Shown here one piece after another: positions 56,484 through 64,000 of a DNA stretch of 64,000 nucleotides. Source of the DNA: Sorghum bicolor (Eukaryota > Streptophyta > Magnoliopsida > Poales > Poaceae); assembly GCF_000003195.3 (NCBI RefSeq), contig NC_012870.2, positions 25,536,501 to 25,600,500 on the forward strand, written 5' to 3'. Under the pieces are notes generated by a model. That model saw only the letters and a program-made list of their open reading frames with translations, made no database searches and was not told the DNA's origin. The translations under genes and the position numbers were made by a program. Every line of letters starts with the position of its first letter. Position 1 is the first letter of the stretch.

Positions 56484-57840
56484 AACAAAAATGGCACCTA
56501 GCAAGAGCCATTAGTGATTTAGGACTAATGTTGTATGCTAGTACACAAGATTTTAAGCCTATATGGATGAAAGGATGGACTTGACAGGGACCACAGTGGA
56601 GATCAGGTGATCAACACCTCAAGCAAAGGTCAAGGACATGAGGACCATAGAAGACAAACAAAATAAGCTTAAGACATCAAATGGAAGAATCCTAAATGAA
56701 AAGACATGAGAAACAAAGACCTGAGACCACTAGAGTTGTCAGACAGAAGCATTAGAGCTTCCCGACGGGGCACTGGAGCTTTCCAGTGAAGCCTGGTCTA
56801 ACGATGAAGAAGTGAAGATCCTCATCTTACTTTCCTGTGGGTCACCAGAGGTGAACACCATAGTTTGCCTCTAGAGAGGCTGTTGGAGACTCGGTGATCA
56901 AGTTAACACTCACCAGAGCTCTCCAGTGGTGCACCAAAGCTCCCTACTGGAGCTTAGATCTTCAACAACCACCTATAGTGACTAGTCTATGTGGCATCAT
57001 TGAAACTCTCTTATGGGGTCACTAGAGCTTTCTGGTGAGTATTGCAGCCACCCGATTTGTAACAACTAGTTAATGCATTAGGGCAATTTATACCCTTCCA
57101 AACGGCCAAGAGAAATGTGTTAGACTGTGCTGAAGCTATCCATGAGTTCAGGCTAATCTATTAGTGCTCTAGCCAAAAGTGCTTAAGAGAATATTAGGCG
57201 ATTAGCAAAAGTGATATGTGTAGTGCTTAGGCTAGTGTTTAGTGAGATTTGCACACCTCCAAGATTTTGGTGCTTGTGCGAACCAAGTATTCTACACTGC
57301 TTGGGGCTTGTAGTCTTGCAAGAACCTCCGACTTGTGAAGTGGTCACCGTTGTTGTACTCATGGACACGAGGCCCTTGGTGTTTTGGCCTAATTAAAGAT
57401 TGGTAGCGACAATAAGGAGCAATCCTGGAGAAGGCCAATAGGAACCCAATTGCGAGTAGGAAAGGTCCATGTGCAATTTGTGGAGATACCAGACCAGAAG
57501 GTTAGCCCATGCAAGGAACGCTAACGAGGACTTTGAGGAAGTGAAAGCTTCTCATTACCAGTTGAAAAAGGTTAACGTGGGAGTTTGCTCTCTAACTCAT
57601 TTACTTTCTGCAGTACTTTCATGCATTAAGTTAAATTGAGTGGCTTACTTTCTTACTCTAGCTTGCTAAATTAGCTGATAGTAGGTCACAACCTTAGAAT
57701 GCAAGAGTTTTTACCATTAGAGATAGCAACACTTAACAAAACCTTAGTGAAAGATAGATTTTTGTAGGTTCGGATAAGTAGTTTTTTATAAACCAATAGT
57801 TTTTAAGTTGCCTAATTCAATTCCCCATCTTAGACGCCAG
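56484..57840 (+). repeat. Decayed SIRE/Maximus-like copia LTR, second copy
   Basis: Starts near TGTAACAAAAATGGCACCTAGC and shares ordered blocks with 53553-54350. It ends near CAATTCCCCATCTTAGACGCC, similar to ends of SIRE/Maximus LTRs. Several GGAGCTTTCC/CACTAGAG-type motifs occur inside. The intervening 54.4-56.5 kb holds no copia genes, so the two copies are separate relics or one gutted element. Confidence 0.5.
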
Positions 57841-58014
57841 TAGCAGTTCTTGCAATACACACAATTTTCCAAATGTGTGGTGGAAGAAGGGTCAGATCTA
57901 CAGTACAACCACTGGTGTCACTTGACAACATTGACTTGTGCAAAATCAAGATAAAAATGATATGACCAGTAGTGAGAGTGACACTAGTTTTCATGTTAAC
58001 AAGGACAACAACAC
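57841..58014. other. Short gene-free stretch
   Basis: Nothing recognised between the LTR relic and the MITE. Confidence 0.3.
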
Positions 58015-58017
58015 TAA

Positions 58018-58222
58018 GGCTAGTCTCAATGCATAGTTTCACGACACAGTTACCAAGACTATAAACTAGGTAACCGAGCCACAAGAGTTTCATGGGATGA
58101 AACTCCTCTCTCATCTGATGAAACTCCTTCATTTAATGACCCTGCCAAGTCAGCAATTTTACTTATGTGGCACCCTATTTAATGTGCATGACACTCCCAT
58201 GAAACATGCATTGAGACTGGCC
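58018..58222. repeat. Tourist-like MITE, 205 bp, TSD TAA
   Basis: The left end GGCTAGTCTCAATGCATAGT pairs with the right end GCATTGAGACTGGCC. TAA flanks it at 58015-58017 and 58223-58225. Confidence 0.85.
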
Positions 58223-58723
58223 TAATACTTGTCTATGCTAGATACACCCTTGAGCAGTCTGCCGCTCTTTCGGATTGTCCGTGTCTCCCACAGGATGTGC
58301 TTAGGCAGACACCAAACAGGTTCTTAGACGCTTCTTAGAAGGGATTCAAAGGAGGAACGATGTTTGCTACAAGTCTAATGCCTGCAGGAGGAGCAATGTT
58401 TTAATTCTCCGGATCTGTAATGCCCAATTAAAAAGCACTTAAAACACTCAAAGATCGAATGGCTCAAGAAGAGATTGTTTTAAATTGGGCTTCTAAAATT
58501 TAAAGCAATATTCTTATCCTAATTAAAAAGTACTTCATCCTAACTAGGCTTACCCTAAAACTAAGCATTAATGGGGGTGGTGCGCCGGATTGGGTATCAA
58601 ACCATGAACGTATATAGGACGTTCTGGCTCATGGCTTGTGCTGGATGAGAGCATTCGGCAATTGCAGCCACCGGGCAAGAATGTGAGATCCAGGAGCGAC
58701 GTAGAGATAATTCAATTTGCCAA

Positions 58724-58969
58724 GGCCTTGTTTAGTTCATCCAAAAACCAAAAAAATAAATTTCAAGATTCTTCGTCACATCAAATCTTGTGGCACATGC
58801 ATAAAGTATTAAATATAGACGAAAACAAAAACAAATTATACAGTTTGCCTGTAAATCGTGAGATGAATCTTTTAATCCTAATTAATTTATGATTAGATAT
58901 TATTTGCCACAAACAAACGAAAGTGCTACAATAGCGAAATTTAAAATTCTTTCACGTGTAAACAAGGCC
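58724..58969. repeat. MITE copy 3, 246 bp, TSD CAA
   Basis: GGCCTTGTTTAGTTCA...GTAAACAAGGCC with CAA on both sides. Interior matches copies 1, 2 and 4. Confidence 0.85.
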
Positions 58970-59577
58970 CAATCCACGAGAGAATAACACACAACCCAAT
59001 GTTCTACCAACTGCAGGGCAATGGAAGCATACATTTTGGTCTTTCTGGGACAGGCAGCATCATGTCCATGCCATGCCGGCCGTCCATTACAGTAACACAC
59101 AAAAATCGAACAACCTTTTTACTGACGTGCACGTCCGCTCCAGAATCTACACCGACAACCTTTTGCACGTTTTTCCCCCTACTGTCAGTGAATTCAAGTC
59201 AACTCATGAGCCTATCCCTCTGGCTAAGTGTGTTTCTAGTAAACATTGACAGATAACAAATCAGTATAACAAAGATGGTAAAACTGATGCAGTGTATAAA
59301 AATAATGTGTCCCTAAATGGTTAGATTTGAAAGATGCTGGATAACCTTTTAGACAAAGATGTTGGTTAATTAGTTTTTCTCGATTACATATTGGTAGAGC
59401 TTTTATTTTCAAACGAAGCCTAAGTTGTACTCATCCAGTTATACAATTTTATACATCAAGTTCAGCATGTCACTCAATGTGTCATTACCTTTTTCACAAT
59501 CATCTCGTCGTTACGACAAAACAACCTACACACATAGGAGTATTTTTCACAATCATCTACCTTGGATCTTGAAACCA
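58970..59577. other. Gene-free stretch
   Basis: No gene or clear repeat recognised. Confidence 0.3.
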
Positions 59578-59775
59578 GGGTGTTTGGTTTGAGGAACAAT
59601 ACCAACCTCTAGATGAAGTTCATTCCACAAATTTTGGTGTAGTTACCACATTCCTCATGTTTGTACTCATTATTGTTACCTTATGAGAGATGAGATGATG
59701 GAGAATCAACCCAAACAAAAAGAAGTGAGAAGTGAGAAGATGATAGACCACCCCATTCCTGAAATCAAACGCATC
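59578..59775. repeat. Probable MITE with GTGTTTGGTTTGAGGAA ends
   Basis: The left end GTGTTTGGTTTGAGGAAC and right end ATTCCTGAAATCAAACGC are imperfect inverted repeats about 160 bp apart. Target duplication not established. Confidence 0.5.
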
Positions 59776-59803
59776 GAAAATTAACACATGGTGGTGTCAC
59801 GCA

Positions 59804-60048
59804 GACTACTCAAGTAGCATTATCACACATAGAGCCTCCAATGGCAGATTGCAAATAATATAGTAGTCAAATCATTTAAAGGTGTTTTAATCACCATGGT
59901 TGTGTATGATTTCAATTCAATGTGCCCATTCAACTCATTGCAATTTTCATGAGCTAGTCTATATCTCTCTGAGTGGTCTAGCAGTGTAAGTAACTTCATT
60001 TCCAAGTGTTCCTTTTATACCTTTGCTTCACACTCTGCAAAGTTCTTA
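59804..60048 (+). repeat. Diverged direct duplication, copy 1
   Basis: Shares TACTCAAGT, ATGGCAGATTGCA, TCACCATGGTT and TTATACC.TTTGCTT in the same order as 60196-60431. Confidence 0.65.
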
Positions 60049-60195
60049 TTGTTATTTTTGTTTGTTTGGACCAAATTCTCTTTTTTTTCTAAAAAAAAGA
60101 AAGTAGAAAATAGCGCATAATAATTTTAAGATAAAATATCTAATGCATAAGACCAGGTTTATTGTCTAAAGAATTGATATATTACAAATTCACAC

Positions 60196-60431
60196 TAGAT
60201 TACTCAAGTGGCAATACATTGTGCTTTGAATGGCAGATTGCACACAATAGCAGTTAGGTAAGTTAGAGATGCTTCAATCACCATGGTTATTATGTATGGT
60301 TTTGTGGTGTGCATTATGCTCATTGAGATTTCCCTGGGCTAGGGCAACTTGATGTGATTGACCTAGCAGTTGAAGTAACATTGTTTTCAAGATAGTTCCT
60401 TCTATACCCTTTGCTTAAGCCAAGTTCTACA
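60196..60431 (+). repeat. Diverged direct duplication, copy 2
   Basis: Second copy, offset about 390 bases from the first. Substitutions and small gaps throughout suggest an old duplication. No open frame is conserved. Confidence 0.65.
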
Positions 60432-60850
60432 TAGGGATTTAATGCATAACTAAATTCCAATATATTGTCTACAATAATTATATGATGGATTATATGATGG
60501 ACTAGAAACCATCAGCAAAACATCTATGATCACAGACTAATGCAAAAACATATACGGAGTATCACCTAAAGGATGTACATTGCATTCAAAGGGTGAGCTG
60601 GGTAGTCATGATACTGCCGATATACAAATAAATACCTTACAACCTAAACTCTATCAACAAGCACCCTTGCACCACAGACAAGGAAGTTCCACCAGTAGCC
60701 CATTACAACTCTGGTATTCTTAGTTAAAGGAAAGGAGACTTGACTTATGTGCCTGAAAAAACAGGATAGAAGTTTTAGCATATTATACTGATGTTGATAC
60801 TATATGAAATTTTCATGTTGGCCATTGCCAACGCTAGTGATACAGATTAA

Positions 60851-61091
60851 GGCCTTGTTCAGTTCACCCAAAAACCTAAAAATTTTCAAGATTCTCCGTC
60901 ACATCGAATCTTGCGGCACATGCATGGAGCATTAAATATAGATAAAAATAAAAGCTAATTACATAGTTTGCCTGTAAACCGCGAGATGAATCTTTTGAGT
61001 TTAATTACTCTATGATTGGACAATGTTTGTCAAATAAAAACGAAAATGCTACAGTACCCGAACCAAAAGTTTTTGCGAACTAAACAAGGCC
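60851..61091. repeat. MITE copy 4, 241 bp, TSD TAA
   Basis: The best-preserved copy: GGCCTTGTTCAGTTCACCC...GCGAACTAAACAAGGCC, flanked by TAA at 60848-60850 and 61092-61094. Confidence 0.9.
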
Positions 61092-61094
61092 TAA

Positions 61095-61720
61095 ACACAA
61101 TTTGCCATAAGAATGTCACAACTCGCAACAAACATCACTGAAGTGGAGTTGGCAGATAAACGCAATTGTACTAAGTTTATTGGCCATAACATTACCTGTT
61201 ATTAGTTATGACAATACAGTTGGGTATAGCATCAGTGATGCTAAATAGCATAGTTCACTACTTGAAGGCAAAAATGTAGCGGGGAATACAAGGAACTCGC
61301 ACTACTGTACTATAGTAAGCAAAGTTTGGAATAACAAGTCTCGTTAACCAACACAACTGCTCAGGATAGCCACAAAATAAATGGTCATTTAGGGATATAG
61401 AACCTTAAGGGTGCAAGCAGGACAGGCTGCGACAGCAGACAGTCATTTTTGCAGGCTGTGTGGACGCCTGCCACACAAACGCTTACAAAACACATGCACC
61501 TGGTGGGTCTAGCGGCGGTCTGCAAAGCCCACTTCAGCCCGCTATAGCACATTCCTATCTAATGGTGGCATACTGGCATATCCAGGCATAACTCGAACTA
61601 GAACCAGCACATTCAAAATTGAAAATAAAATAAAATAAAATAACATCTGGCACAGTATTATCCATATATTGCAAGTCCACAAAAATCATTGGGCGCTCAG
61701 GATACAAAATGAGTGCATGT
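61095..61720. other. Gene-free stretch before the copia element
   Basis: No gene recognised. Contains a short (AATAA)n-like run near 61620-61645. Confidence 0.3.
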
Positions 61721-61881
61721 TGTTACTAACCTCGGGATATGAGAGCATCACTATTCCAGAGGTAGAGCTCTAATTATATAGAGGCTAGAGAGCCTATATT
61801 TAGAATACTGGAGTTCCAGGAGACTAGCTCCAGGAGACTGGGCCATAAAGGCCTAATATAGAAGTCTTCATATCTTTAACA
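61721..61881 (-). repeat. Short 3' LTR of a Ty1/copia element (161 bp)
   Basis: On the minus strand it starts TGTTAAAGATATG after the polypurine run TTTGAAGGGGGG and ends GTTAGTAACA. A TATATAAT motif lies inside. The matching 5' LTR is beyond the window, so the boundaries rest on TGTTA/TAACA and the polypurine tract only. Confidence 0.65.
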
Positions 61882-61894
61882 CCCCCCTTCAAAC

Positions 61895-64000
61895 TCAAGG
61901 TGGAAGCGGAGGATTGGAAGCATTGAGTTTGAGTAAGTGAAGCCGATGCTGCTCTCGAGTTTGTGGTTTAGTGAAGAAGTCAGCCAATTGCAACTCTGAT
62001 GGCACATACTTGAGAGCTATAGTTTTCTGATTACAGTGAGACCGAGTAAAGAAAGCATCTACACCGATATGCTTTGTAAGTTCATGCTTCACAGGATCAT
62101 GAGCAATCTGTATGGCTCCAGTGCTATCACACAGAAGGGGTGTGGCGACATCACAAGAAATCCCAAAATCAGCCAACAACCATCGAAGCCATATAATTTC
62201 TGCAGTAGTAGTGGCAAGAGCTCGAAGCTCGGCTTCTGCACTAGAACGAGACACAGCAGCCTGTTTCTTGGACTTCCAAGCAATAGGGGAAGAACCCAGA
62301 AGAATACAATACCCTGTTATGGACTGACGATCTGTCGGGTCACTCGCCCAGGTGGAGTCTGAGTAAGCATGAAGCTGAAGCGGACTATTATGCGCATAGA
62401 ATAAACTTTGAGATGATGTCCCCCGTAAGTAGCGTAGAACACGAAGTAAATGTCCAAAATGAACAGAAGTTGGGGCACAAACAAACTGGCTCAAAACATG
62501 AACTGCATGTGCAATATCGGGCCTGGTGACAGTGAGGTAAACAAGGCTGCCAACAATATGTCGATATCGAGAGGGATCCTTAAGAGGTACTCCATCAGTG
62601 GGACGAAGCTGCAAGTGAAGATCCATGGGTGTGGCAGCAGTTCGATTATCAGTGATGCCTGAACGAGCGATGAGGCTGTGTATGTACTTAGACTGAGAAA
62701 TATAGTATCCCTCACTAGATTGCTTGACCTCAATGCCTAAGAAATAACTGAGAGGACCCAAATCAGACATCTGAAATTCAGCACTGAGTTGTTGCTTCAC
62801 ATGAGAAATGTGATCCTTATCATCACCCGTAATCAGCATATCATCAACATATAGGAGAAGCAAGGTACGACCACGCGGTGACAAATGTACAAATAAGGCC
62901 GGATCATGATCACTAGGTGAAAAGCCAGCAGCCCGTATCACAGACACAAAACGCTCATGCCAAGCACGAGGAGCCTGTTTAAGGCCGTATAGAGCACGAC
63001 GAAGACGACAGACATATCCGGGAGGAGCAACAACACCGGAGGGTGGTTGCATATATACTTCTTCAGTCAAATCACCATTAAGAAAAGCATTCTTAACATC
63101 CAGTTGAGAGATGGACCAAGAGGAAGAAGCAGCCACTGCAAGTAAAGTGCGAACCGTTGTCATATGAGCAACAGGTGCAAATGTCTCATCATAATCTATA
63201 CCTTGGGTCTGCTGAAAACCTCTAGCAACAAGACGAGCTTTATATCTCTCTATAGAGCCATCTGACTTGGTCTTAACCTTGTATACCCATTTAGATGTGA
63301 TAGGCACAGCATGAGACGGTAATGGAACAAGATCCCATGTTCCTTGACGATCAAGGGCAGCAAGCTCCTCAGACATAGCCAACTGCCATTCTGGAATACC
63401 ACATGCTTCTTGATAAGTGGATGGCTCAACAACAGTAGCATTCACCGGAGGAAAACCATACTTTTCTTCAGGATGGATAGTGCTGCGATCACGAAGATTA
63501 TATCGCGGACCAACCTGTAACTCATTAGAAATAATAGGTGACTCATCATTAGTATTATTCGAATCATCAACAGGGAGGTCATCAGGACCGGCCAAAGTGG
63601 GAGAAGTAGGTGGAAGAGTATTTGGGTCTTTTGGACGACGGCGGAAGACTTGTGTGATAGGTGGTTTGGAAAAAGAATGAGATGGTGGAGGCGGCGGAGT
63701 AGGAATGGGTGTAACAGTAGGAGAAGGCGTGGGGATGTTATCATCTATAGAAATAGGAGGAAGACCCAAAAAGGATGTGGACTCTGTAGGTGAATATGAT
63801 GGTTGAGTAGAGGGGTTGTAAAAGAAAGGACGATCCTCAACAAAGGTCACATCACGAGATATACGTATGCGACGAGAAGATGGATCATAACACCGATAAC
63901 CTTTATGCTCAAGACTATACCCCAGAAAAACACACTCAACAGACTGTGCAGTCAACTTAGTACGCTCACGAGGTGCAAGTAAAACATAGCATGTGCACCC
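61895..64000 (-). CDS. Ty1/copia polyprotein, partial: integrase C-terminus, RT and RNase H
   Basis: An open frame of about 700 codons runs from the right edge (64000) to the stop at 61897-61895. The first codons, [13 protein letters not shown] then VECVFLGYS, are the end of integrase. A Pro/Ser-rich linker follows. RT has [34 protein letters not shown] and the catalytic [11 protein letters not shown]. RNase H has [27 protein letters not shown] and KHIGVD. There is no stop or frameshift in 2.1 kb, so the element is young or under constraint. Gag, protease and most of integrase lie outside the window. Confidence 0.93.
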   Translation of the reverse strand, partial: GCTCYVLLAPRERTKLTAQSVECVFLGYSLEHKGYRCYDPSSRRIRISRDVTFVEDRPFFYNPSTQPSYSPTESTSFLGLPPISIDDNIPTPSPTVTPIPTPPPPPSHSFSKPPITQVFRRRPKDPNTLPPTSPTLAGPDDLPVDDSNNTNDESPIISNELQVGPRYNLRDRSTIHPEEKYGFPPVNATVVEPSTYQEACGIPEWQLAMSEELAALDRQGTWDLVPLPSHAVPITSKWVYKVKTKSDGSIERYKARLVARGFQQTQGIDYDETFAPVAHMTTVRTLLAVAASSSWSISQLDVKNAFLNGDLTEEVYMQPPSGVVAPPGYVCRLRRALYGLKQAPRAWHERFVSVIRAAGFSPSDHDPALFVHLSPRGRTLLLLYVDDMLITGDDKDHISHVKQQLSAEFQMSDLGPLSYFLGIEVKQSSEGYYISQSKYIHSLIARSGITDNRTAATPMDLHLQLRPTDGVPLKDPSRYRHIVGSLVYLTVTRPDIAHAVHVLSQFVCAPTSVHFGHLLRVLRYLRGTSSQSLFYAHNSPLQLHAYSDSTWASDPTDRQSITGYCILLGSSPIAWKSKKQAAVSRSSAEAELRALATTTAEIIWLRWLLADFGISCDVATPLLCDSTGAIQIAHDPVKHELTKHIGVDAFFTRSHCNQKTIALKYVPSELQLADFFTKPQTREQHRLHLLKLNASNPPLPP

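Noticed and set aside
57830..58132. A 100-codon minus-strand frame
   Set aside because: It spans a MITE boundary and has no recognisable domain.

Overview
The window is plant nuclear DNA from a grass, most likely an Andropogoneae genome such as sorghum (inferred from the element families; no species marker was tested). It contains one intact host gene. Most of the rest is nested LTR retrotransposons and small MITEs. There are no bacterial-type operons, tRNA or rRNA genes, or CRISPR arrays.

Layout. 1-3025: minus-strand Athila-like Ty3/gypsy remnant (decayed gag, tRNA-Asp-type primer site, 1.5-kb LTR, polypurine tract). 3026-3620: truncated LTR related to element B. 3621-5877: gene-free, with decayed DNA-transposon-like repeats. 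5883-31595: element A, a minus-strand Tat-type Ty3/gypsy element with target duplication GACGT. A is interrupted inside its own 5' LTR by element B (17763-31579, plus strand, duplication GGTTT). 31601-32380: relic DNA. 32523-44686: element C (plus strand, duplication TGAAT), same family as A, inserted into a MITE. 45924-49154: an 11-exon type I inositol polyphosphate 5-phosphatase gene coding for 588 residues, with all catalytic blocks visible. 49155-61720: gene-free DNA with MITEs, a solo LTR (52273-53055, duplication CCATC), decayed LTR relics, microsatellites and a diverged direct duplication. 61721-64000: 3' end of a minus-strand Ty1/copia element with an open integrase/RT/RNase H frame, running off the right edge.

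Timeline. By-eye LTR comparison gives about 20 differences in 460 bp for A, about 15 in 1.1 kb for B, and one in 462 bp for C. So A inserted first, B then landed in A, and C is very recent. C's pol frame is uninterrupted. Its gag has one extra base and one nonsense codon.

Most notable system. A, B and C each carry, between pol and the 3' LTR, a second gene on the opposite strand. It has a TATA box 110-130 bp before its ATG, 5-6 exons with mostly canonical splice sites and, in A and C, an AATAAA signal. Exon 1 resembles the Pfam 'putative gypsy type transposon' domain; later exons are acidic/basic and coiled-coil-like. A and C have nonsense codons at different CAG codons of the same exon, so the ancestral frame was open. 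All three elements also have an in-frame UAG between protease and reverse transcriptase in nearly the same context, which suggests readthrough control.
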